The position numbers and the translations under genes are program-made. The notes under the pieces are model-generated. The model made no database searches. It had not been told where the DNA came from and saw only the letters and a program-made list of their open reading frames with translations. DNA of 64,000 bases from Prorocentrum cordatum (taxonomy: Eukaryota; Sar; Dinophyceae; Prorocentrales; Prorocentraceae). The stretch lies in the NCBI GenBank assembly GCA_963575745.1, contig CAUYUJ010002772.1, forward strand, positions 1 through 64,000, in the 5' to 3' direction. Every line of letters starts with the position of its first letter. Within the stretch, counting starts at the first letter, position 1. Shown here piece by piece: positions 38,453 through 47,193 of the stretch.

Positions 38453-39250
38453 TTAGAAGGGGAGGGACCAGGAGGAGGGGAGAGAAGAGAAAGCAGGCCA
38501 CAGTTCGTGCACTCGCAAGAGGCTGAGGGACGAGGCGATAGCCTTGGCTAGCACGAGGCACAGCTTCTCGGGGTAAACCTGCTTCTGGCGTGTCAAGAAT
38601 CCCCCTTGTCCCGTGGGCCCGCCCAACTGATAATGAGGTTTTCCCGAAAAGCTGCAAAGCCCACGGCCCTTACATGTGGCACTTTCCAGAGCCAGACACT
38701 TAACGTTGAACAGGTTGAGACGGGTACGAGCTCTCCATGGCGTGCCGAAGGCGCAATAATCAACGATATATGTCGTGCACTCGGGACGTCTCATCATGGC
38801 AGGCCGACAGTGGCCCAGCCACAGGTAGCTCTGGGAAGGGTTTTCTTCTCCACACGGCAGGCCTCGCTGAAGACACGCTTCTAGCAGCACACCTGACCGA
38901 TGAGCCAGTAAGTTACCTTCGGCAACTGTCTGCTGATCTCGTGCGTCAAGGTTTGGAAGACCTGCGGGGTACTCATGACTGCGCAGCCTGTGAGGAAGTC
39001 GTGACCACCGCGGCGCTCGACGGGCCATCGTGAACGATTGACATGGGGTACCTGACCACATTCCCCCGACCAGCCCCGATCGAATCCATCCAAGGAGGGT
39101 GTTGAACGTCTTATCATTCAGCAGGTCGTGGGACGGCCCGTGGCAGATATCGATGCAAACGACAGCGATATTCCGGCCCGCGAGAGCCGTCGCCAGCCCT
39201 CCTGCCCCCGAGAACAAGTCTAGAAAGATCCTCGAGCCGAGGGGTTGCGG
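38453..39250 (-). pseudogene. DIRS polyprotein, C-terminal C5-cytosine-methyltransferase-like domain
   Basis: The domain starts RIFLDLFSGAGGLATALAG (motif I, AdoMet binding) and continues AVVCIDICHGPSHDLL, then GGMWSGTPCQSFTMARR (motif IV with the catalytic PC), EENPSQSYLWL (motif VI-like ENP), DYCAFGTPWRARTRLNL (motif VIII-like) and YPEKLCLVLAKAIASSL near the end. All core C5-methyltransferase features including Cys are present. It follows the recombinase at once; the recombinase frame ends in SRNPSARGSF over the same bases that begin this frame, so one base would fuse them. DIRS elements usually carry a Dam-like adenine methyltransferase, so a C5-type PCQ domain is notable. It could methylate element DNA or modify silencing (inference). 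Confidence 0.65.
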
Positions 39251-40244
39251 CTGTGCAAGAGCTTGGCGCAGCACTCGACGAAGGGGGTGAGGCCGCGGTC
39301 CGCCACCGCCGCGGTCGGACTCCCCGCCGCCGCGAGGAGCTTGCCGAGCTGCCAGAACATCCGCGCGTGTTTGTCGTAGCGAGCGGCGCTCCGAAAGATG
39401 AATCCGCGCCCTCTCTGCTGCACCTCGAAAGGCGACCGCGCTTGAACGAGACGATCGTGGCAGGCGCCCCCGGGCTGCAGCACGTAGAGGCTCGGCTCGA
39501 CGTAAAAGGCCCTCACCTGCTGCACGGCCAGCGCGAAGGACCGGCACAACTGCCTCGAGCTGACGCCGAAGAGGCGCGCTGCGCAGGCGCGCCCCGCCTG
39601 CAACGCCTGCAACAACGGGAGGGGTGGGCGGTGGCGGTCCAAGTCGAGGAGCGCGCTCAGGTCGAACTCCTGGGTCTTGGACGGCCGCCCCAGCTCTCCA
39701 CGTGAACGCAGGCGGGCCGGGCCCGCACCACGGCGGCCAGCGGCCGAGCGGTCAGCGCCCGCGACCACCCTTCGCCCTGCGCCCCCTCCGCAAAGTCGAG
39801 GAGCTGAAGGGCCCACTGCCGGCCCGACCAAGCGGGCAGCGGCCGCCGCTTCAGATGGCCAGCCAGCCGCTCCAACACGCCGCAGTAGCCCGCCTGCGTC
39901 GCCGGGCGGATCCGCTCCTGCTGCAGGCCGGTCCGCAGCGGGGCCAGCAGCGGCAGCCGCCCCCGCGTCGCCGCCCGGCGGCGCTCCAGGCGGTCCGAGC
40001 CCTGGCGGTCGCAGGGGCCAGAGAGGGTTGAGCGGGCAACCCGCGGTGCGCCACCAGGAAGGGTGGGCTGGCAAGCCCCAGGGACGCTCGGCCCAGCGCG
40101 ACCGCTGCTCGCGAGGCCGCGGCCCGTCGGCGCGCCGGCAGAAAGGCTGCTGGAGCAACCCGGGCCCGCATCGTCCACGTCGTCTGAGTCGAACAGGACC
40201 GCAAGCAGCAACCGCGCTGGAGGCAGGCAGGCGGTGTTGGACAT
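39220..40244 (-). pseudogene. DIRS polyprotein, tyrosine recombinase domain
   Basis: The core-binding part (frame of 40244-39657) reads RPATQAGYCGVLERLAGHL and ALQLLDFAEGAQGEGWSRAL. The catalytic part, in another frame, reads RPSKTQEFDLSALLDL (Lys box), LCRSFALAVQQVRAFYVEP, YVLQPGGACHDRLVQAR and RSAARYDKHARMFWQL, with the presumed nucleophile Tyr in ARYDKHAR. In relatives I know, the box near GGA reads RHGGASRD. Here it is QPGGACHD, so the catalytic His and Arg of HxxR appear substituted. The domain integrates circular cDNA in intact elements. Confidence 0.6.
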
Positions 40245-41716
40245 GGACAGCTACCCTCGCTTGGCCCCCATGCCGCGGCTGGTGAACTCGGCTCGCAGCG
40301 TCCAGGGCGTTGAGCTCCGAGGGGACCCATCGGTCGTGAAGCTTGAGCCCGACGGAGAGAACGATGGCAGACGAGAGCCGGCACTGAAAGTTCATGGCCG
40401 GTGTCGACGACCTGCCCTTCGCGTGGGCACAAATCACCGACATGTTATCGCCCAGAAGCAGCACCCGAGTGTTATGAAGACTACAATCTCGAGCAACATG
40501 TCGCACAGTCCAGGTCCTGGCCCGGGCTTCGAGATGGACCTGGGACCCCGGGACTCCCCGCCAGCGGCCCGCGTAGGCCACAGCCCAGCTCCGCTCGACC
40601 AGGGCCGCCGGGACCTCAGCAAAAGAGCGAGCTCGCCCAAGTCCCAGGATGTTGGCCTCCGAAGCCTCCGAGACCTCCAGCTCCTCCTGGTGGTCCAAAG
40701 CCCGGGACCGAGGCGCCTCTGAGCTACTGAGAAGACCCCGAAAGCGTGCTCGCTCACGAACACGGCCCACAGCGGCGACCTCACCAGTCTCCCAGCGCGT
40801 CGACCCGACTCCAAATCCCCAGCATGACGCATCGTTGCCGAAGACTCGACTCGACCACGGGCGACGCATCGAGGCACGAGCCAAGGGCAGGAGAGCACGT
40901 ATCCACCGAACTTCACGATGAACAGATGGCCAGAGGGGCTGACGGCGAGTATAACTCTCGTGGATGAACACATAGACCTTTTCCATGAGACACAAGAGCT
41001 CCGGGAAAAGCGAAAACAGAGCCGTGACATGGCCCACGAAACGCTCCAGCTCCTGCCCTGTGATAGCGGGTCGAACCTCAAGAAGATAGTCGGCCGCCAG
41101 TTTCAACCTCCAGAAACGATTAGCTTTAGGACGCCATTCCCCCGACGTGCCCACCAAAGTGAAACCAATGAAGTCATTGTCCCCCGCCTCTGAGGTCTCC
41201 AAGGTCGACGCGATCCCAAGGCCCGCGAGCTGAGACTGCATACTGTCGACGTCCGAGGTGGCAACCGACTTAGACTGGGCAATGGAAACGAAGTTGTCGA
41301 TATAAACTCCGCGAAGCGACCCAACGTCGCCAAGAGGCGGGAGCGGGACCTTATCAAGGAGCCACGGGGCCTCGGGGGAAACTTTATCGAGCTGATACTG
41401 GTTAGCGGCCTGTACAAGAGCCACGGCCCAATTCCAACCCATCGGCACCACGCGAGCCCGCACGCGGGCCCAGCCCCGATTACGAGCCGCATCTGGAAGC
41501 GCGGCGACGAGGTCCGGGGACAGGTGCGCAATAGGAAGGGAGGGCAGGCCGAAAAAAACACCTGTACTGTTCAGGGAGGGTAGACTGGTAATCGCAGACT
41601 TCGACATCGCCCCCGTGCATTACGGGGATCACATGAGGCTCGCATTCGAAGTGAGCGAGAGCCTCACCAGAGGGCAAAACCACACCAGGAGGCTCGCGAA
41701 ACCGCAGGTTAGGCAC
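40240..41716 (-). pseudogene. DIRS polyprotein, reverse transcriptase palm and RNase H
   Basis: 41716-41480 reads PNLRFREPPGVVLPSG and GGDVEVCDYQSTLPEQYRCFF (motif A). The next frame (from 41607) gives VFFGLPSLPIAHL, RVVPMGWNWAVALVQAANQ (motif B) and RGVYIDNFVSIAQS (motif C with YIDN, the second Asp replaced by Asn), then NDFIGFTLVG. RNase H follows with RVFGNDASCWGFGVG, LLLGDNMSVICAHAKG and DRWVPSELNALDAASR, all acidic residues in place. The arrangement and the WVPSELN signature are typical of DIRS elements. Confidence 0.75.
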
Positions 41717-41730
41717 GCGAGTGTCCCAGA

Positions 41731-42507
41731 TCAGGCGAAGAGCACCTGACTTTTTCGAACGAAAAACAAGCCACTTTCTTCGAGCACATCATCGCTGACT
41801 TCCACCGCGCCAGCGGCCCAGAGCTCAGAAACGAACTCTCCAAAAAGCTTGGGGTTATCCCGAAGAACGGGATCAAGAAAGAGGCTGCCATCAAAACTGC
41901 CACGGCGAGCGGCAGCCTCCTCCTCAGAAAGTAGGATTGAACGATCTTCAAGCGCAGACTGCAGGGCGGGCGGCAGGCACTCACTCAGCGCAACTCGCCC
42001 AGAGAGCCCCGCGGGGAGCGACACGTTCCCCCGCTCGAAGTTCGCCCGAGCACCGATGGCCATCGCGTCATCCGCGTAGCCGGGCCGCGTACCCTGGAGC
42101 GCCTCCCACGCTCCCAGGGCGCTCCCGCAGTCAGGCGGGGGAGCGACGACGGATCCGCACTGCCGAGCAAGGTGTCGAACGGCCGAGACCTGAGCAGAAG
42201 TCAAGGACGCAGGCGAGGTCGCCAGCGGCTCGGGCGCGCCCAGCTCGTTCAAGGCGCGGATGCCCTCGAACAGCCAGCCCTCCTGAGCACGTCGACGCCG
42301 AAGCCGCCGCCGCTGGCTCTGGGGCAGGCCCAGCCCGCTGGCACCCCCAGCACAGACCTCCGAGGCGGCCGCCAGGGAGATCGGCAGAACGTCGCGCTGC
42401 CCCATCTGCTGCGAAGCTGAAAACGCCTCAGGGTGGCACCACCTGCCAGCCCTGAACCCCTGGCAAAAGCCCTCGAGGAGGCGGGGCGGGCCCCCCCGTG
42501 GCGGCAC
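41731..42507 (-). pseudogene. DIRS polyprotein, region before the RT
   Basis: There are about 259 codons starting just after ORF1 stops. The Arg-rich stretch QRRRLRRRRAQEGWLF is followed by ERGNVSLPAGLSGRVALSEC, LPPALQSALEDRSILLSEEE and WAAGAVEVSDDVLEESGLFF, which leads into the RT. The frame ends VRKSQVLFA at an A-run (minus strand). Adding or dropping one base gives VRKKSGALRLIWDTRVPNLR, the usual RT start. This is therefore a single homopolymer frameshift. Confidence 0.65.
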
Positions 42508-42510
42508 AAG

Positions 42511-43830
42511 TCAGATGAAAGCAGGCCCCCAGGCCTTCCCATTGGGACCGTTGGGCTGCTTCATTGGATCAGCCGTCGTCAGTCCCGTGCCTTCTCCTTT
42601 GGCCACCGCGGCCTCCTCGCGCGCCTTGCCGCGCTCCGTCAGCACGACGGCGGAGGCCGCCAGCTCCTTCGCCGCGTAGTCTTCAAGCTCAGATATGACG
42701 AAAGCGCTGCTCCTCAGAGTCATCACGTCGAAGAGCAGCGAGCGCTCGCTCAGCCCGTCGTCACCGTCCGAGCCGCCTGTGTCCACCTCTCGTAGCAAAT
42801 CCTTGTCGGCGCTCTCCCACGTCTGAACACGTCGGCTCGGGAGCTCGAGCGTCACAGAGTTGCAGACCTGCATCGGATCGATCGTCATGTCCACCTCCAG
42901 GGGCTGGGACACCAGCAAGTACTTGTCCACGTCGACGTCCGTCGCCGACGGCCCCAGCACGGGGCGCCACCAGTAGTGCCGTTGCCTCGAGCTGTGAGTG
43001 CCCTCGTAGATCCGCTCCGCCGGGCAAGACGTCGAGCACGGACCCTCGATCTCCCAGCTTCTTCCGAAGTCGACAAGCCTCATGTCCTTCCGCTTGAAGG
43101 TGCGGCGCACGTCGGACTCGAACTCGACTAACCCCAGCGAGCCGGAGGGAACGTCACCAAGCCCCACACTGTCACGAGACTCCATCGCGCACCACTTCGC
43201 GGCGGGCCCGGCACTCGCGCCCGCCGCGGGCGACACAGCCACAGGGGCCACCGCCCCGGCAGGACTCAGGCCCCGCGCGGGAGCCTCCCCGGGGCCCACG
43301 CAATACTGCCTGTCCTGACCGAAGCGGTAGTGGTCGACCAGGTAGTGAAGGGACGCGCCCGCCGTCACGGGCGCTGGTCCCTTGGCCAGGGACCGCCCCA
43401 GGTCGTCGGCCCCGAGGTAGTCCTCCTCGAAGATGTCCCAGTCTCGGGAGACGGTGACCCGCTCCGCGGCGAGGGACACGAGCGTGTCGTTCACAACCGG
43501 CGAGACGCCCAAGCCGCGGCGGTCGAAACTGCAACCGATCAGCAGGCCAGGCATGAAGGCGATGACCACGCCGAACGCCAGCCGCCCGACCAAGGCCGTG
43601 AGCCCACTCCCCGCGACGGCCGCCGAGTGACAGTGGTAGTCGCACTGGCAGACGCACTGGCTCGAACACCCGACCCGCTCCGCCAGGAGACGACACTCCC
43701 CGCTGACCGGCGCCACAGCAAGCGGAGCCGCGGGCCCTGCGAAGGTGCACCCGACAGGCGTGGGCCACAAGAGTGCACGCAGGAAAGAGAGCTCTCGGAG
43801 TGCTGAGAAGCCGAGAAGGAGAGCTTCCAT
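42511..43830 (-). CDS. DIRS ORF1 (gag-like), 439 aa
   Basis: The intact frame starts 13 bp inside repeat A1 and ends just before the RT polyprotein. A Cys/His cluster (CSSQCVCQCDYHCH, about 55-68) and a hydrophobic segment (FGVVIAFMPGLLIGCSF, about 85-101) precede VTVSRDWDIFEEDYLG and LHYLVDHYRFG. The C-terminal half has RRTFKRKDMRLVDFG, RQRHYWWRPVLG and PLEVDMTIDPMQVC. By position this is the structural ORF of the DIRS element. I know similar WDxxEEDY proteins from dinoflagellate DIRS-like loci, but no defined domain. Function unknown. Confidence 0.6.
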   Translation of the reverse strand: MEALLLGFSALRELSFLRALLWPTPVGCTFAGPAAPLAVAPVSGECRLLAERVGCSSQCVCQCDYHCHSAAVAGSGLTALVGRLAFGVVIAFMPGLLIGCSFDRRGLGVSPVVNDTLVSLAAERVTVSRDWDIFEEDYLGADDLGRSLAKGPAPVTAGASLHYLVDHYRFGQDRQYCVGPGEAPARGLSPAGAVAPVAVSPAAGASAGPAAKWCAMESRDSVGLGDVPSGSLGLVEFESDVRRTFKRKDMRLVDFGRSWEIEGPCSTSCPAERIYEGTHSSRQRHYWWRPVLGPSATDVDVDKYLLVSQPLEVDMTIDPMQVCNSVTLELPSRRVQTWESADKDLLREVDTGGSDGDDGLSERSLLFDVMTLRSSAFVISELEDYAAKELAASAVVLTERGKAREEAAVAKGEGTGLTTADPMKQPNGPNGKAWGPAFI

Positions 43831-43842
43831 AAGGTTCTGACT

Positions 43843-43910
43843 TGAACCAAAAAGCCTGCAGAGCGGAAAACGGATGACGAGGCCAGGTCATTTCCGTGGG
43901 GCACAAACAT
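43843..43910 (-). repeat. DIRS repeat A1
   Basis: Sixty-eight bases are identical to 38215-38282 (A2). This copy forms the 5' end of the element. The right flank continues with CATCATCGCCATCGCC, shared with the left flank at 38012-38041. Confidence 0.92.
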
Positions 43911-45340
43911 CATCATCGCCATCGCCATTAGTTCCCATTTCCGCACACCCCTCACACGTTTCGTGGCCCCATAGGGAGCTCCACCGAAGGCCCCAGTGGC
44001 AGGGTTCGCATGCCGCCCCCACCCCAGTTTGGCACACCCCTCACACGCTTCGTGGCCCCATAGGTAGCTCCACCGACGGCCCCAGTGGCAGGGTTCGCAT
44101 GCCGCCCCCACCCCACTTTGGCACACCCCTCACACGTTTCGTGGCCCCATAGGTAGCTCCACCGAAGGCCCCAGTGGCAGGGTTCGCATGCCGCCCCCAC
44201 CTCACTTTGGCACACCCCTCACACGTTTCGTGGCCCCACAGGGAGCTCCACCGACGGCCCCAGTGGCAGGGTTCGCATGCCGCCCCCACCCCACTTTGGC
44301 ACACCCCTCACGCATTTCGTGGCCCCATAGGTAGCTCCACCGAAGGCCCCAGTGGCAGGGTTCGCATGCCGCCCCCACCTCACTTTGGCACACCCCTCAC
44401 GCGTTTCGTGGCCCCATAGGTAGCTCCACCGAAGGCCCCAGTGGCAGGGTTCGCATGCCGCCCCCGCCCCACTTTGGCACACCCCTCACACGTTTCGTGG
44501 CCTCATAGGGAGCTCCACCGAAGGCCCCAGTGGCAGGGTTCGCATGCCGCCCCCATCTCACTTTGGCACACCCCTCACACGTTTCGTGGCCCCATAGGGA
44601 GCTCCACCGACGGCCCCAGTGGCAGGGTTCGCATGCCGCCCCCACCCCACTTTGGCACACCCCTCACGCATTTCGTGGCCCCATAGGGTGCTCTACCGAA
44701 GGCCCCCGTGGCAGGGTTCGCATGCCGCCCCCACCCACTTTTGCACACCCCTCACACGTTTCGTGGCCCCATTGGGAGTTCCACCGACGGCCCCAGTGGC
44801 AGGGTTCGCATGCGTCCGCGCCACCCATGTCGACACACCCTTGACACGTTTCGTGGCCCCATAATGAGCTCCACCGAAGGCCCCAGTGGCAGAGTTGGCA
44901 TGCCGCCCCTCGCCCATTTCGGCCCACCCCTCACACGTTTCGTGGCCCCATAGGGAGCTCCACCGAAGGGGCCCCAGTGGTTGCGTTCGCATGCGTCCCC
45001 ACCACCCATTTCGGCACACCCCTCATACGTTTCGTGGCCCCATAGGGAGCTCCACCGAAGGCCCCAGTGGCTCCCCACCACCCATTTCGGCACACCCCTC
45101 ACACGTTTCGTGGCCCCATAGGGAGCTCCACCGAAGGCCCCAGTGGCTGCGTCGCATGCCTCCCCACCACCCATTTCGGCACACCCCTCACACGCTTCGT
45201 GGCCCCATAGGGAGCTCCACCGAAGGCCCCAGTGGCAGGGTCCGCATGCCTCCCCACCACCCATTTCGGCACACCCTTCACACGCTTCGTGGCCCCATAG
45301 GGAGCTCCACCGAAGGCCCCAGTGGCGCGGTGCCTATGAG
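43911..45340 (+). repeat. 89-bp tandem array, about 16 copies
   Basis: GCACACCCCTCACAC recurs at 43943 and 44032, giving an 89-bp period kept to about 44900. Later copies are shortened (near 45060-45090) or carry a few extra bases. Each unit contains TTTCGTGGCCCCATA, GAGCTCCACCGA and GGTTCGCATGCC. Frames through it give repeated Cys/His/Trp-rich peptides that look gene-like but follow the DNA period. 45341-45423 is a short unique spacer before the satellite resumes. Confidence 0.93.
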
Positions 45341-45423
45341 AAGAGGGGCCTAGTTTGCGTGCCCCCTCCTGCGTCTCATATCCGTGCGGTACTCGCAGCT
45401 GCATATGGTTGGGTCCTTCGCCA

Positions 45424-46330
45424 GGCTAATTTTGTTGGCCGGGTGTAATTTTTCCCATGTCGGATCAAAATTTCCTCTGGTCGGGTCTAGTTTTCCCCTG
45501 GTCGGGTTTAGTTTTTCCGTTGGTCGGTTCTAGTTTTTCTCTGGTCGGGTTTAGTTTTCCCTGATCGGGTCTAGTTTTTCCCTGGTCGGGTTTAGTTCTC
45601 CCTGTGGTCGGGTCTAGTTTTTCCCTGGTCGGGTCTAGTTGTCCTCTGGTCGGGTTTAGTTTTTCCCTTGGTCGGGTCTAGATTTTCCTTTGGTCGGGTC
45701 TAGTTTTTCCTTGGTCGGGTCTAGTTTTCCCTGGTCGGGCCTAGTTTTCGCCTGGTCGGGTCTAGTTTTCCTCTGGTCGGGTCTGATTGTTTCCCCTGGT
45801 CGGGTCTGGGCTTCCCTGTGGTCGGATCTAATTGTTCCCTGGTCGGATCTAATTTTTCTTTGGTCGGGTCTAATTTTTTCTTTGGTCGGGTCTAGTTTTT
45901 CTCTGGTCGGGTTCAGTTTTTCCCTGGTCGAGTCTAGTTTCCCCTGGTCGGATTTTGTTTTCCTCTGGTCGGGTCTACTTTTTCCCTGGTCGGATCTAGT
46001 TTTCCACTGGTCGGGTCTAGTTTTCCCCTGGTCGGGTCTAGTTTTTCCTTTGGTCGTGTCTAGTTTTTCTCTGGTCGAGTAGTTTTCCCTGGTCGGGTCT
46101 AGTTTTCCCCTGGACGGGTCTAGTTTTTCCTTTGGTCGGGTCTAGGTTTTCCCTTGGCAGTTTTTTTTGTTTTGTTCCTCTCCCCTCTGGTCGGGTCTAG
46201 TTTTCCCCTGGTCGGGTCTAGTTTTTCCTTTGGTCGTGTCTAGTTTTTCTCTGGTCGGGTGTAGTTTTCCCTGGTCGGGTCTAGTTTTTCTCTGGTCGGG
46301 TCTAGTTTTTCCCTGGTCGGGTCTAGTTTT
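45424..46330 (+). repeat. Second block of the GGTCGGGTCTAG satellite
   Basis: Same unit and orientation as 32655-37790, about 40 copies. It suggests that the 7.6 kb in between (microsatellites, DIRS element, 89-bp array) lies within one ancestral satellite domain. Confidence 0.93.
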
Positions 46331-46560
46331 GAGCTGCGTTTTTTTTTTCGGGTTGACAAGGTTTTTTTTTTCGGGTTGGCGTGCTGCGGAGGCCCCAGCC
46401 CCCCCCAAAAAAAAAACCCAACCCGGAAAAAAAAAAACGGATGGCGAGTTATTTAATGGGTTGAGTTTTCTTTCTCGGGTTGAAAGGGTTTTTTGGGGGT
46501 ATGTTTTTTTCGGGTTGTAGTGTTTTTTTTTTTGGGGGGGGGGGCTGGGCCGGGGGAAGT
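46331..46560 (+). repeat. T-run / CGGGTTG repeats
   Basis: TTTTTTTTCGGGTTG recurs several times between 46338 and 46530, with one inverted AACCCGG and A-run copy near 46415-46440. Similar AACCCGAAAA words in the opposite orientation fill 63836-63990. Confidence 0.75.
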
Positions 46561-47193
46561 CAAGGCTTCAGGACTTCCTAGACATTCCCGGGAAATTAGG
46601 GGTCCGGGCCCCTAAGTGCCCGCCAACCTCTCTACTTTCAGGTTGCAGGGCTGCATGAGCTTTGCTGCGTTCCCTGGATGTTCCGAAATGGGCGGGGGGA
46701 CGCCGTGCGAAGTTTGTCTCTCGCACCGTAGGCGGAGCCCCCCTGGCGAGCACGATCTGCGTGAGGGGCGTGCCGGAATTGGCGGGAGGACGCTACGTGA
46801 AGACGGGGATTATTTGGGGCTTTAGGTGGCGTCTCGAGCCGTGGTCTCCATGATCTTGGAATTGTGAGGATGGGTGATGCGAATCGGATGGTAGCTTTCA
46901 GCTTTCGCTGGGATGGCGGGTCGCGGAGAAGGAGGAGGGCTTGGAGAAGCGTCGTAGTTTGAGAAACTCCGAAACCCAGGGGCCCAGGAACCTAGGAACT
47001 CAGGCACCTAGGAACTCAAGAGGAACGGAGAAACTTAGGAACCCAGGAACCCAGGAAACTAAGACGAAAGGCGGGTCGAAGCAAATTGGAAGCGCTGCGG
47101 ACGTGCAAGGGTGTTTCGAGGAGAAGGGCACTTGCGTCCAGTCCTGGCGGGATCGAGATTTCGGAGCAGGGGGCGTTGTAGAATGTAGGGCAA
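46561..47193. other. Spacer with a degenerate GGAACCCAGG tandem
   Basis: 46561-46930 holds nothing recognised. 46965-47060 has short degenerate tandem words of the type GGAACCCAGGAACTCAGG. This stretch precedes the ORF at 47194 and may contain the 5' boundary of the second LINE-related element. Confidence 0.5.

Larger units (their letters stand above)
38112..43910 (-). mobile_element. Complete DIRS-order (tyrosine-recombinase) retroelement with split direct repeats
   Basis: In its own orientation (minus strand) the order is: repeat A1 (43910-43843), ORF1 (43830-42511), RT (42507-about 40550), RNase H (about 40840-40280), tyrosine recombinase (about 40244-39300), methyltransferase (about 39250-38453), repeat B1 (38353-38280), repeat A2 (38282-38215), a 29-bp spacer, and repeat B2 (38185-38112). 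A1-ORFs-B1-A2-B2 is the split-direct-repeat layout known for PAT/Ngaro-type DIRS elements, where the B1-A2 junction serves recombinase-mediated integration of a circle. Both repeat pairs are identical, so the insertion is recent, yet the polyprotein frame changes several times. There is no classical target-site duplication. Confidence 0.88.

Noticed and set aside
43911-45340. Cys/His/Trp-rich repeat ORFs (MCQSGVGAACEPCHWG type) resembling metal-binding repeats
   Set aside because: They mirror the 89-bp DNA period in several overlapping frames, with no unique N- or C-terminus.
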